The position numbers were made by a program, and so were the translations under genes. A stretch of 64,000 nucleotides of DNA. It comes from Leptolyngbyaceae cyanobacterium. Lineage in GTDB: Bacteria > Cyanobacteriota > Cyanobacteriia > Cyanobacteriales > Aerosakkonemataceae. Every line of letters begins with the position of its first letter. Position 1 is the stretch's first letter. The notes under the pieces are model-generated. The model saw only the letters and a program-made list of their open reading frames with translations. It was not told the DNA's origin and did no database searches. The stretch is from assembly GCA_036703985.1 (NCBI GenBank), contig DATNQN010000072.1, positions 31,175 through 95,174 of the forward strand, given 5' to 3'. Shown one piece after another: positions 45,464 through 55,100 of this stretch.

Positions 45464-46285
45464 ATGAAAAATGTATTAACTGGTTTGGCAGTTGGGTTGA
45501 GTTTGCTGGTGGGTGTCAGTTATTCTGTAGAGGCTGCTACAGTTACTCTTTACAATGGCTCTGGATCGCCCAGTAGTCAAGGATGGCTGATTGGTGGTGG
45601 AGTTAGAACTGTTCTTGGAAATCCTGCACCAGTTGCACTATCTGAAACACCTGTAGCTGGAGGAGTTCAAGTAGTTACTAATGCCAACTCAGCTGAATAT
45701 GCCGGCTATAGTAACTACAATCCTTTTACATCTTCTCTTGTTAACGCTTCATTTCCCTCCCTAGACCGAACTCTTGGCTACAGCATTACTTTCAGCGTTG
45801 CCCTCAACTCTACCACAAGCAATAGTAACGATCGCGCTGCTTTCTCCATCACCGTTATCAGTAGCGATACTTCAGCTATTGAGTTAGGTTTCGAGAATGG
45901 CTTGATTTTTGCTCAAAATGCTACTTTCACTCGTGGAGAAAATGCTGCTTTTAACACAACCTCTGCTAGCACTTATACATTAACTGTATTAAATAGTGGT
46001 TATACACTTTCCAACGGTTCTCAAACATTGAGTGGTTCGTTGCGTAATTACATCTTTAATCCAGCAACCAGCAGTCCGCCTTTACCATCAAACCCTTATA
46101 CAACTCCAAACGCCTTATTCTTTGGTGATAACACCGGGCAAGAATTTGGCACTTTTACCCTCGGTGCTGCCTCACTTACTACTAATGACGCTACCCCCGT
46201 ACCATTCGGTTTTCATCCTACCTTCGGTTTATTTATACTGGGAGTTTGGGCGACATTTCATCATTTCAAAAATAAAAAGAAATGA
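45464..46285 (+). CDS. exported protein with PFGF-type CTERM tail, likely cyanoexosortase substrate
   Basis: A 273-residue protein with a signal peptide (MKNVLTGLAVGLSLLVGVSYSVEAA, residues 1-25), a beta-rich Ser/Thr/Asn-rich body, and the C-terminal sorting-type tail PVPFGFHPTFG, a hydrophobic helix and HHFKNKKK. This is the PFE-type variant of PEP-CTERM used with cyanoexosortases. Its last codons overlap the ATG of the exosortase by four bases, so it is its dedicated, cotranslated substrate. A TTGACA at 45342 may be the -35 of the operon. The ligand or structure it forms is unknown. Confidence 0.85.
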   Translation: MKNVLTGLAVGLSLLVGVSYSVEAATVTLYNGSGSPSSQGWLIGGGVRTVLGNPAPVALSETPVAGGVQVVTNANSAEYAGYSNYNPFTSSLVNASFPSLDRTLGYSITFSVALNSTTSNSNDRAAFSITVISSDTSAIELGFENGLIFAQNATFTRGENAAFNTTSASTYTLTVLNSGYTLSNGSQTLSGSLRNYIFNPATSSPPLPSNPYTTPNALFFGDNTGQEFGTFTLGAASLTTNDATPVPFGFHPTFGLFILGVWATFHHFKNKKK

Positions 46286-47136
46286 AATTTGCACTACTGC
46301 TTTATTTCCAACAAGCAAGATATTGGTTATTAGCTATATTAGGTGCATTAATTGTCATCAACCTTCAATTAAACTGGCGATTTACAACCAACCTTTCCCA
46401 ATTAACCATTAGTATTTTCTTTTGGGTTGCTGCATTATCCCTAATTTATAAAAAACGCCATAACCTTAAATTAGAAAGCGATTTTTTTTCAACTATAATG
46501 GGGATATTATTAATTGTTTGGGTGCTGGTTCGCAATGCAAATCAGACCAGTAATGATGATATCTTACAATACTTATCACCTTTTTTCTCAGCTATAGGAG
46601 TTGCTTTACTAGCTTCTGGAATTAAAGAAATAAAACAATATTGGCAGCCATTAATAACAGTCTTTTTCTTAAGCTTACCAAACTTAACCATAATAAATCT
46701 CATGGAGAAGACTATGAAAATTAGCCTTCTCAGTGCCAAGATTTGCAATTTCGTTCTTTGGTACTTAGGATTTCCAGTTTACCGCCAAGGCGTCATAGTT
46801 ATTTTACCGAAAGGAGCTATTGAAATATACGCAGGCTGCGCTGGTATCGATATTATTATTTTACTGCTACAACTTTCAGTAATATTTTTTTTCTTTTTTA
46901 ATTGCAAAACCTACCAAAAATTATTATTACCGATGGTAGCTATTGCCTTAGCATTGGTAGTTAATAGTGGGCGATTGGTTTGGATGGCTCTTTTGGTTAA
47001 TTCTTCTAACCAAGCAGCTTTTGATTATTGGCACGGAGCAGAAGGAGCGCAAATATTTTGTAACATTTCTATAGTACTTTTTGGAATAGCGTGTCATTTT
47101 TTTATCCGGCAAAATGACCAAAAAATGACTACTTAA
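46282..47136 (+). CDS. cyanoexosortase A-type transpeptidase/protease
   Basis: A 284-residue protein with about eight transmembrane helices. The exosortase catalytic triad is intact: Cys186 (YAGCAGID), Arg231 (VNSGRLVWM) and His251 (DYWHGAEG). The start overlaps the substrate gene by ATGA. Exosortases cut CTERM tails at the membrane and pass proteins to the surface, usually together with polysaccharide export. Placement beside an associated protein and an HpsJ-like protein points to cyanoexosortase A; subtype is by context. Confidence 0.87.
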   Translation: MKFALLLYFQQARYWLLAILGALIVINLQLNWRFTTNLSQLTISIFFWVAALSLIYKKRHNLKLESDFFSTIMGILLIVWVLVRNANQTSNDDILQYLSPFFSAIGVALLASGIKEIKQYWQPLITVFFLSLPNLTIINLMEKTMKISLLSAKICNFVLWYLGFPVYRQGVIVILPKGAIEIYAGCAGIDIIILLLQLSVIFFFFFNCKTYQKLLLPMVAIALALVVNSGRLVWMALLVNSSNQAAFDYWHGAEGAQIFCNISIVLFGIACHFFIRQNDQKMTT

Positions 47137-47151
47137 TAGATTTAAACAGCA

Positions 47152-47820
47152 ATGATTATTCCTAATAAAATCCGCATCTTTATTTTAGCTGTAACGTTCA
47201 GTGGAATTGTTCTTACATCGATCGAATTTTTTGTTGCTCCCTCTTTAGGTAAAAGGATACAATTTGATTTCCCTTCCCAAATTCCTTTACCAGGATGGCA
47301 ACTTACCGAAAGTAATCTCATCAATAATAAGAGTCAAGATAATTACCAATATGTAAGCGGAAAATTCTATAAATATCAACAGAATCAATATACTATCGAT
47401 ATAGAGATGCGCTATTTAGTACATACAAATGGTAGCATTCCAGACCTAATAAAAATTTACACCTTTATCGAACCATCTTCTAATCTAATATCGCTAAACA
47501 CGAGTAAAATAAAAAATGTAGGCTTTCACAATCTGTTTGTAAGCCAAGGAAGAGCTTATTTGAATGCTTGTATTAATCCTAGAGGAGGTAGTACTGTTAC
47601 TAATCAACAGTTTGCTGAAAATCGTCGTAATTATGACTTAAAATTTAGTCGTTTACTTCCTTGGCTAATCGGTAAAGAAAACCTCCGGGATTGGCGTTGT
47701 CTTTGGGTAAATATGTCTGTTCCTTTAGATAATTCTTCTCCTCAAGAAGCATACCGCATATTAGAAAAAGCATGGATTTATTGGTATCAATGGTGGAGTA
47801 CTCGTTTCCCCAAGCCTTGA
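47152..47820 (+). CDS. cyanoexosortase A system-associated protein
   Basis: A 222-residue protein with an N-terminal transmembrane segment (RIFILAVTFSGIVLTSIEFF) and an exported domain with PLPGWQLTES and QYTIDIEMRYLVHTNGSIPDLIKIYT (residues about 85-110), characteristic of proteins encoded next to cyanoexosortase. It is 15 bp after the exosortase gene. Comparable EpsI-type proteins accompany other exosortases; the role is unknown. Confidence 0.8.
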   Translation: MIIPNKIRIFILAVTFSGIVLTSIEFFVAPSLGKRIQFDFPSQIPLPGWQLTESNLINNKSQDNYQYVSGKFYKYQQNQYTIDIEMRYLVHTNGSIPDLIKIYTFIEPSSNLISLNTSKIKNVGFHNLFVSQGRAYLNACINPRGGSTVTNQQFAENRRNYDLKFSRLLPWLIGKENLRDWRCLWVNMSVPLDNSSPQEAYRILEKAWIYWYQWWSTRFPKP

Positions 47821-47847
47821 GCAAATTACTATTTTAGAGAAAATTTT

Positions 47848-48528
47848 ATGAATGAATTGCCGGAAATTGAATGGCGAACTACTTCTTTAATCCGCGTAGC
47901 GGGATATGGTTTATTATTATTAGCAGCTTTTGACTACGTTAATATTTTTATTCCTTCACGTTTTACCAATCCGGTATGGGAATTTCAGATGATGGCAGAA
48001 TTGATAGAAAAATCGCCTGTCCCTTTGATAGGGCTGGTATTTGTATTTTATGGTAAAGATGAATTTCGCAGAGAAATTGAAAATATTTTCTTGAGAATTT
48101 TATCTTGGTTTTGCTTAGTGGTTGCCATATTGTATATAGTGCTAATACCGTTGGGAGTAAATAACACGATCAGAATCAATAATTTAAATAATTCCCAAAT
48201 AAATAATCAACTTTCCCAACAACTTGGCCAACTTCAACAAGTTACTACCAGACTAAATGAAGCTTCGTCTCAACAAAATATAGCTAATCTTTATAATGCG
48301 ATTACTCGTCAAAATCTTCCGCCAAATATTAACAATCCCGAAGAACTGAAAAAACGACTTTTATCAGAAGTCGAGGCAACTCGAAATCGAGTGCAAATGG
48401 AAGCTGAAACTACGCGCAAAAATCAAAAGATTAACCTTCTGAAGAATTCTGTTAAATGGAATTTAGGTGCTATTATATGCGGTGTTTTGTTTATGATGGT
48501 TTGGAGAATTACTAATTGGGCACGTTAA
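47848..48528 (+). CDS. HpsJ-like membrane protein
   Basis: A 226-residue protein with two N-terminal helices (VAGYGLLLLAAFDYVNIF; PLIGLVFVFYG), a third (FCLVVAILYIVLIPLGV), a coiled-coil region rich in Asn and Gln (SQQLGQLQQVTTRLNEASSQ) and a last helix (GAIICGVLFMMVWRI). It resembles HpsJ, needed for hormogonium polysaccharide and motility. Its place, 27 bp after the associated protein, makes it the fourth gene of the exosortase operon. Confidence 0.65.
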   Translation: MNELPEIEWRTTSLIRVAGYGLLLLAAFDYVNIFIPSRFTNPVWEFQMMAELIEKSPVPLIGLVFVFYGKDEFRREIENIFLRILSWFCLVVAILYIVLIPLGVNNTIRINNLNNSQINNQLSQQLGQLQQVTTRLNEASSQQNIANLYNAITRQNLPPNINNPEELKKRLLSEVEATRNRVQMEAETTRKNQKINLLKNSVKWNLGAIICGVLFMMVWRITNWAR

Positions 48529-48694
48529 TCTTGATAGGCTATCTTGGTAAGCAATGATTTCATGTAAATTCAGATAGCTATATTTCATAGTATGGACTTT
48601 AGTCATTATTTATTTGAGTACGAGAGGACTGAAGTCCTCAATACAAACCTTTTGATTCTTGTGGCTGAATCGAATTCAGGAATAAAATAATTCT

Positions 48695-48730
48695 GACTCG
48701 GAGAATTCTGACTCCTGAATTCTGAATTCT
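48695..48730. repeat. GACTCCT/GAATTCT heptamers x5
   Basis: GACTCGG, then after one extra A: GAATTCT, GACTCCT, GAATTCT, GAATTCT. It lies between convergent genes, directly after the stop of the GH57 gene. Confidence 0.88.
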
Positions 48731-48734
48731 TTAA

Positions 48735-50324
48735 TTACAATGGCTGATAAACTTGATAGTTAATATTGGGGAAAATGTTATCAATGGCTTCTACTTTGCT
48801 GAGCCAACCACTGTCAATTTTGCCAGCTTTGATATCTTCGTAGAGTTTGTTGAAGCGCCTGAGATGCGATCGCGTCCGGCGTACTGCATATGGAACCATC
48901 GTACCAGTCCGCATGATAAACGCCCAGTCAGAAGATTGGGCCAAGAGCAATTCTCGCGCCGCTTGATTGAGGGCACGATATTCCAACTCATTAGCAGCTT
49001 CTATTTTTCCCAACTCGATCATCCGTTCTGCCGCTTTGTGCAAGTAGGGATAAATCCAAGAATTAGTATCGTTGAGCCAATATTCGTGAAAACCTTTAAA
49101 ACCCCAACTAGATTGAGCCAGACGAACAACTTGTTGCTGAGGATGAGTGCGTAAATAATCTGCTAAATGAGTCATGGCATAGGTACTTTGGTCGTGCCAA
49201 GTTTTGCGGAACAGGAAATCCAAAAACCAAGGGCCCTCGTACCACCAGTGACCGAACAACTCCGCATCGTAGGGTGAAACAATGATGGGCGGACGTTCCA
49301 TTACATTATATAGATGCTGGACTTGCCGCTCCCGGTTATACATAAAGTTACCCGCGTGTTCGGCTGCCTTTTGCCTTGCCCAATAAGGGTCATAAAGAGT
49401 TTTATCAGCTAAACCCAATCCCCGACCAGTTATTTTGTGATACTTAATACCGATATTTTTGCGCTGACCATTGGGCATGATGTAAGGTTTAATATATTCG
49501 TATTCTGCTTCCCAACCCAAATCCTTATAAAATTCTCGATATTCCGGGTCGCCTGGATATCCTAATTGAGAAGACCAGACCTGATGAGCGGATTCGTGGT
49601 CGCGACCGTAAGCAGCGATACCTGACTCTGTAAACACCGGTGCATAAGTACCGTAGCGCGCGCGGGGCTTACCGTAAATAATGCCATGTCCGTCAATCAG
49701 AAAATAGCGCAAACCAGCATCCGCCAGCATTCGCTCTAGTCCGTTATAGTAAGCACACTCCGGCAACCACATTCCTCTCGGAGGACAGCCAAAATTTTCC
49801 TCGTAGTGTTCGCAGGCTACTTTAATTTGCGCCCAAACTGCTTGAGGATAAATTTTCATTAAAGGCAAATAGCCATGAGTAGCGCCACAAGTAATGATTT
49901 CTAAGTTATTGCTATCCTGGTACTGCTTAAAAGCAGTGACTAAATCCCCTTGATAGCTTTCCCAAACCTTACGGGTAGTTTGAAATTCTTTAGCGTAATA
50001 TTCAGCTAAGTACCGAAGATGACCGTTATGTTGATGATGGTCGATTTCCTTTTCCGCCAACTCTTGTAGCTGGGCTAAATGCTTATCGTAGCGCTCTTGC
50101 AATAAAGGATCGCGTAACATTGACACCAAAGGAGGCGTCAAGCTCATCGTAATTTTAAAGTCAATCCCATCTCGCTTTAATCCCTCAAACATGAGTAGTA
50201 AAGGGACATAGGTTTCCGTAATGGCTTCATAAAGCCACTCTTCTTCCAATACGTAGTCACTTTCGGGGTGTCGAACGAAGGGCAAGTGGGCGTGGAGGAC
50301 AAGAGCGAGATAGCCGATAGCCAT
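48735..50324 (-). CDS. GH57 1,4-alpha-glucan branching enzyme
   Basis: A 529-residue glycoside hydrolase family 57 protein. LALVLHAHLPFVRHPE opens the beta/alpha barrel; the nucleophile Glu is in GMWLPECAYY, and the acid/base Asp in SPYDAELFGHWWYEGP. EIITCGATHGYLPL and the C-terminal helical domain fit GH57 branching enzymes, which make alpha-1,6 branches in glycogen. It is distinct from the GH13 GlgB. Length is normal. Confidence 0.88.
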   Translation of the reverse strand: MAIGYLALVLHAHLPFVRHPESDYVLEEEWLYEAITETYVPLLLMFEGLKRDGIDFKITMSLTPPLVSMLRDPLLQERYDKHLAQLQELAEKEIDHHQHNGHLRYLAEYYAKEFQTTRKVWESYQGDLVTAFKQYQDSNNLEIITCGATHGYLPLMKIYPQAVWAQIKVACEHYEENFGCPPRGMWLPECAYYNGLERMLADAGLRYFLIDGHGIIYGKPRARYGTYAPVFTESGIAAYGRDHESAHQVWSSQLGYPGDPEYREFYKDLGWEAEYEYIKPYIMPNGQRKNIGIKYHKITGRGLGLADKTLYDPYWARQKAAEHAGNFMYNRERQVQHLYNVMERPPIIVSPYDAELFGHWWYEGPWFLDFLFRKTWHDQSTYAMTHLADYLRTHPQQQVVRLAQSSWGFKGFHEYWLNDTNSWIYPYLHKAAERMIELGKIEAANELEYRALNQAARELLLAQSSDWAFIMRTGTMVPYAVRRTRSHLRRFNKLYEDIKAGKIDSGWLSKVEAIDNIFPNINYQVYQPL

Positions 50325-50697
50325 AATGATTCAATGGGGTGGATTAGGGTGAAACCGCAGCAGGATGTAGAAGGGTTTAAAGTATTTTAAGATTTTAAGG
50401 CGAAAGCAGCAGTATCCCAATTATCGCTAAATCATCTTGGCAATTAAATTAAATAAACTAATTTGGGTTTAAGCTCTATATCTTAGTGACAAGGTGAGAA
50501 AAAAAAGTTACCAGGACATGGGAAAGAGGGAGGAGGGAGAAGAGAAGGTCGATCGACAACAGTTGCTTTATTAACGTTTCCTCACAATCGTTCAGTTTTG
50601 TTTGCGCCCATTTGACCACCGATCCCGAAGTGTAATCCTGTTTCAGAACTGGTAACTGACAGATCTTGTGGTGTGTTCTCTTTATATTGTTGAAAGT
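50325..50697. other. gene-free spacer
   Basis: A 373-bp region between divergent genes; it holds a purine-rich GGGAGGAGGGAGAAG stretch near 50525 and must contain two promoters. GTG at 50668 could extend the downstream gene by ten codons. No other feature was recognised. Confidence 0.4.
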
Positions 50698-51288
50698 ATG
50701 CGATCGAAAGCATTATCCCCGACCCCAACTCCCGACTGGGAAGATTTAACCTCCCACATCGCCCCCGACTCAACTCAATTAGATAACATCAAAACCCAAC
50801 TGGATTTAGTTTTGTTAGCGTTAGAAGCGTTAGCAGGAATCGGTTCGGAAGAGATGCTCGCAGCAGCCGCTTACCTAAATCTGGAATCAATGGTGAGCGA
50901 TCGAGTTTCCTTGTGGCGTTTGCGCCAGTCCAGCCCTTTAAGGAAAGGACAGGGAGGGCGGAAAAAGCTAGATGTAGAAGAAGCGCGATCGCTAGTTTTA
51001 ATCAGTTGTCACCTAGCCAAACAGTACCAAGAACTGATCCGTCGCGCTGTCGGTCTCCTAGAGCAGCTAACCGAACAAAACCAAAAACCCCATCAAGTCG
51101 CTCTGCTAGGAGATTATATCGATACCTTTAGCAACAAATATCAAGAGCGCATGGAAAATGGAGACAATTATACCCCTGAGTTCCTGATGCACCTTGCCCT
51201 TAAACTGCTAATCGATTTGCTCTTTTATAGCAGTCCGGGGGGGCATCGGCGTCTTTGGTTAGCACTCCTGGGCAAAAGTCAAAAATAA
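50698..51288 (+). CDS. DUF3038 protein
   Basis: A 196-residue helical protein: QLDLVLLALEALAGIGSEEML, LWRLRQSSPLRKGQGGRKKL, and FLMHLALKLLIDLLFYSSPGG are DUF3038 signatures. It is followed by DUF4335 at 102 bp, a pairing conserved in cyanobacteria. ATG at 50698 is preferred to GTG at 50668. Function unknown. Confidence 0.82.
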   Translation: MRSKALSPTPTPDWEDLTSHIAPDSTQLDNIKTQLDLVLLALEALAGIGSEEMLAAAAYLNLESMVSDRVSLWRLRQSSPLRKGQGGRKKLDVEEARSLVLISCHLAKQYQELIRRAVGLLEQLTEQNQKPHQVALLGDYIDTFSNKYQERMENGDNYTPEFLMHLALKLLIDLLFYSSPGGHRRLWLALLGKSQK

Positions 51289-51293
51289 GACAG

Positions 51294-51314
51294 TCATTTG
51301 TCAACTGTCATTTG
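51294..51314. repeat. TCATTTG heptamer x3
   Basis: TCATTTG, TCAACTG, TCATTTG in the DUF3038-DUF4335 gap. It belongs to the TTTGTCA family seen in the pixJ-pixL spacer. Confidence 0.75.
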
Positions 51315-51390
51315 TCAGTTTTCTAAATATTTTTAAACTCGACCGACGACCAATCATCGATGACTGACGACCCATCACCCATTTAAGCTT

Positions 51391-53388
51391 ATGTATTCCG
51401 CCAACTCACTTCTGCGACGCTACACGCCCCCCACCTGCACCCTGGAAATTGCGGCCAAAGGTTCTCCCCTCACTCGTTGGTTTGGTCGCCCTTTATTGGA
51501 AAAACTACAGTTTTCGTTAAATTTTGACGATCCCCGAATGCCAGAACACAAAAGAGCCACCGTTCGGGGTGATAAAACCCAGTTAGACGCTCTGTGTGAA
51601 GTAGTACAAAATTACGTCCAAAATTTTCTCGACCAATCTCCCGATCGATTAAATGCCTCTTTTTTAGCTCCCACATTCACAGATCCCGACCCAGAACTTG
51701 CCAACGGTTTGACCGACCCTCCTGCTACCTTAGAACTCAATCAATTAAATAGTGCGGAAACTCAACAAACCCAACTACAGCCATCTCATTCCCCAGAAAG
51801 CAACTACCCAGCCAGCGAATCTCAAAACTCATTATCATCTGCAACCAATACCGAAGCGAACCCTCACTCCGCACCGCTAGAAATTCATCAAGAAACTGGT
51901 ATTTACCTACAACAAAACGGTTTGCTTTCTCACGACCTCTTTTTAGGTTCCCTAGCCACAGAAGAATCCGGGCCAATTATTCATCTCACTTTACTGCAAT
52001 TATTCGATCTAGCTACTGCGCTGGATGAATACTCATCCGACTTGCTAACGTTACCCAATCTCAATCGCCCAGCCGCCATCAAAACACTACCCCCTTGGGC
52101 GAAAATTGCCGCCGCAGTTTTAGTGACCGTAGGTATCGGTACAGTTGCTTACCAAATAATCGATCGCCAAACTACAGACCAACCAGCCACGACCGCGATT
52201 AATCCAGAAACAACCCCCAACGAACAGCCACCAATAGCTGCCGTTCCCGCACCTTTAGAAACACCCGGAGTCCCTTCTCCACCAGTATCTTCCTCCCAAA
52301 CCCTACCGCCTCCACCAACTACCACCACCACTCCCAGTCCGGGCGCGACCCCCCCTGCGACCCCCGGAGTCCTTCCCAGTTTGAACGGAACTTCTCCCCC
52401 CACTTCTCCTCTGGGTCCCACCCCAGGCGCAACACCTCCTGCTGGTTCTCCCGTACCACCTACCGCTAGTAGCCCAACTGCACAAACCAACCAACCGCCT
52501 GCGGCTTCTCCTTCCCCCGGCTCAGAACTATACAAACTACCCGCAAATGCTGCTTCTTCTCAGCCCAGAAGTACTAATAATCAAAGAGCAAACGTTCAAA
52601 TATTGCCATCCCAAACCACCACTCGCCCTCAACCTCAACAGCAAGTAGCGGCTCAACCAAGAGTTGCGCTAACGCCTCCTTCCCCTACTCTCACGCCCCC
52701 ACCACCAGCACCATCGCCACCTCCCTTAGTCGCTCCTCCGGCTCCCAAACCAGGCGATCCCTTACCGGGATCGGGAGAACAAATTGCTCTCAACCCTTCA
52801 CCCCGCCAGCAACCTGCCCCTCGTCCGGCACCAGCACCGAAACTTACTAATACTCCGGCACCAACCGCTACTGTTGACCGTGCTTTTTCTGATGTGTACC
52901 AACGACAACAGGGAACGGAAAACTCACCTTCTGTTTCGGGAGCAACTGCTTCTGGCACTGAAAAAACGCCTGAAATTGCTGCTATGCCCAGACAGAACGC
53001 TACTACCGCAGAACAACTGCCAGCAGCAAGTTCGTCCCTCACTTCTCGATCGAACCCGAACCCTCTTCCCACCGCAGAAACAAACGCCAATACTTTATTT
53101 GATACGATTCCCCAGGTAGCGGAAGCCAGAAAATATTTCCAAAATCGCTGGCAACCACCAAATAGCCTAACTCAGCGTTTAGAGTATAGTTTGGCACTTA
53201 ATGCTGATGGCTCCATCCGACAAATTATTCCGTTAGGACAAGTAGCGGAAACTTATTTAGATCGCACGGAAATGCCTTTAATCGGTGAGTCTTTTGTTTC
53301 TCCCGTTGATGGAAAACGCACGCCTAAAATTCGGATAGTTCTCAATCCGAATGGCAAAGTTGATACATTCTTAGAATCTTTAGATTGA
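51391..53388 (+). CDS. DUF4335 protein with Pro-rich linker
   Basis: A 665-residue protein. The N-terminal DUF4335 domain (NSLLRRYTPPTCTLEIAAKG, FSLNFDDPRMPEHKRATVRG) spans about residues 1-215; one transmembrane helix follows (IAAAVLVTVGIGTVAYQII, about 230-250). Then comes a Pro/Ser/Thr-rich region of about 300 residues, and a compact C-terminal domain (LEYSLALNADGSIRQIIPLG). It is likely an inner-membrane protein whose tail spans the periplasm, like SPOR or TonB-like proteins. The role with DUF3038 is not known. Confidence 0.82.
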   Translation: MYSANSLLRRYTPPTCTLEIAAKGSPLTRWFGRPLLEKLQFSLNFDDPRMPEHKRATVRGDKTQLDALCEVVQNYVQNFLDQSPDRLNASFLAPTFTDPDPELANGLTDPPATLELNQLNSAETQQTQLQPSHSPESNYPASESQNSLSSATNTEANPHSAPLEIHQETGIYLQQNGLLSHDLFLGSLATEESGPIIHLTLLQLFDLATALDEYSSDLLTLPNLNRPAAIKTLPPWAKIAAAVLVTVGIGTVAYQIIDRQTTDQPATTAINPETTPNEQPPIAAVPAPLETPGVPSPPVSSSQTLPPPPTTTTTPSPGATPPATPGVLPSLNGTSPPTSPLGPTPGATPPAGSPVPPTASSPTAQTNQPPAASPSPGSELYKLPANAASSQPRSTNNQRANVQILPSQTTTRPQPQQQVAAQPRVALTPPSPTLTPPPPAPSPPPLVAPPAPKPGDPLPGSGEQIALNPSPRQQPAPRPAPAPKLTNTPAPTATVDRAFSDVYQRQQGTENSPSVSGATASGTEKTPEIAAMPRQNATTAEQLPAASSSLTSRSNPNPLPTAETNANTLFDTIPQVAEARKYFQNRWQPPNSLTQRLEYSLALNADGSIRQIIPLGQVAETYLDRTEMPLIGESFVSPVDGKRTPKIRIVLNPNGKVDTFLESLD

Positions 53389-54021
53389 TAGATGAGACAA
53401 GGAGATACCTATTCACTTGCTTGGGTGTCACGAATCTAAGGCTTACACACTCGATCGGATGGGTAGGGGTGGGTGAGAGATATAGCTAGGGACTCTCTTG
53501 CTAGGGGCTAGGGGAAGAAGGGTCTAGAATCAAGGCTTTCAGCAATTAAGAATGCCTTAATCGACTCTCGTCGGTTGCGATAAATTAAGCGTTTCACAGA
53601 TAAACCGACTTGAAAACCCGCCCCTACAACCCTTGATTTCTCGTGACTTTGCATAAGTCATAAAATCTTTACTTTTTGCCCCTCAAGCCCCCTGCCGAAA
53701 TAGTAAATGCAGCAATGTTTAAGCGAACTGATAAGGGATCGGGGTCAAAGCAAGCACGCCTGAAGTCTTTACCTTTCTCCTTTTTTTGTGCGATCCCCCT
53801 TTTTCCCAAAGTAGTTTTTGTCCTTTGATAAAGGTAACCAAAAAAATGCAACCCTTGAATAAATCTCTTTCTACTGTCAAATAAAGCGATAGTTTTTTAG
53901 GCCGATCGAATCCAGAAAACCTTTATTTAAATCGCGGAAATTTTACCGCTAATTTTAAGGTAACATTAATAACAATCGATTTTACGGATACCGAATAATT
54001 AGCCATTTTAAGGACTCGCCA
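53389..54021. other. gene-free region
   Basis: A 633-bp region with G-rich runs near 53460-53525 (GGGTAGGGGTGGG, GCTAGGGGCTAGGGG) and no convincing gene. A frame at 53669-53851 lacks a family or start signal. Confidence 0.4.
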
Positions 54022-54321
54022 TTAACCGGCTAACACTTTAACGGTTGGTTGTGTAGAGTTAGAGGAATTTGTTAGCGGTCCTACTTCCACTTGCCCATCT
54101 TCTAAAGGTAACCTTTCCCGTAAGATAGCCATTTCTTGCTGCCAAATCAAAATTTCCTCCATACCTTCCCAAGAAGGTGCAAAGGGAGAAATCGCTAGGG
54201 AACAAGCTTGCCAACTACCCCGAACGGGGACGCTTAACTGTTGGCAGAAACCACCTCGTCTTCCCTCTGGCGTATAGAATCGACAAGCTCGACAGGCTGA
54301 AGTTGCAGGACTTACCTTCAT
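54022..54321 (-). CDS. small four-cysteine protein
   Basis: A 99-residue protein whose N-terminal half holds CRACRFYTPEGRRGGFCQ and WQACSLAISPFAPSWE: four Cys in a C-x2-C...C...C arrangement suited to an Fe-S cluster or zinc. The C-terminal half is polar and variable. AAGAGG precedes the ATG. I do not know a name for the family. Confidence 0.65.
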   Translation of the reverse strand: MKVSPATSACRACRFYTPEGRRGGFCQQLSVPVRGSWQACSLAISPFAPSWEGMEEILIWQQEMAILRERLPLEDGQVEVGPLTNSSNSTQPTVKVLAG

Positions 54322-55100
54322 AAAACCTCTTACTTTTTAGGAGTTACCCCGGGTTGATAAGTTTTTTTGTATTTCATTTTCTATTTATCGCAAATTCTCT
54401 GGTGGTCATGAAATCCTTCAAACCTTTATCTGGTAATAGTTTTAGCGATCCCGAAGTAAAAATAAATTTTAGGTTTTCTTCATTTTTACGTTAAGAAATC
54501 GATACATTAATTGGGAAAGAACGATATCAATTTCTATAAAAAATAAATCGGGATCAATGGAAACTTCAATGGAGGTCGCGAGCCAAGGTATGCGATCGCG
54601 ATTCAAAAATAAAAAAAATTGCTCTATCCCAGGATAGATAAAAAAACATAAGATTTTATTATCTAATCGACTAAATTTTAGAGAATTATTAATAATTATC
54701 TGTAGGAGGGAAAAATAAAAAAATTCCCAAAAAAAGCCATTTTACTCAAAACCGTGACAAGTATCTAATCTTCTGAATGAACTCATTGACATCCGGAAGA
54801 TTTTTCTTAAGCACTTAACTAGGTAGACAGGAAGCTCTAAGAAAGGGGCTTGAGGGCAGAGGGAAAAATCGGTGACACTGTTAAAGTAAGTTGGTATGGA
54901 AGAGAGTCCCCTACCCTTCATTTATGGGCCTATACCCGAATTTCCTCGTGTGAAGGTAGTAAACCTAATTTTCTAAAACCCCTAAAATGTCACTCAGGGA
55001 CATCAAAAACATCTTAAATAAGAGGTAAAAAAAAAGTACTTCTGTTTTTGCTATTTCGTTTTTACTTTATACTGTCAAACTTCTCGCTCCAAATCTAGCT
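54322..55100. other. gene-free region
   Basis: A 779-bp AT-rich region between divergent genes. No ORF with family resemblance. A GAGAGTCCCCTACCC stretch near 54902 is partly complementary to G-rich sequence at about 53460. A small RNA cannot be ruled out, but no terminator-like structure was found. Confidence 0.4.

Noticed and set aside
52149..53090. long antisense frames inside the DUF4335 gene
   Set aside because: They arise from the Pro-rich, GC-rich linker, which leaves few stops on the other strand; Gly/Val-rich nonsense translation.
53669..53851. 60-codon frame
   Set aside because: No start signal, no similarity, and it lies in a spacer with repeat-like sequence.
54322..55100. possible small RNA
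   Set aside because: No promoter-terminator pair or known RNA motif could be identified by eye; listed only as a gene-free region.
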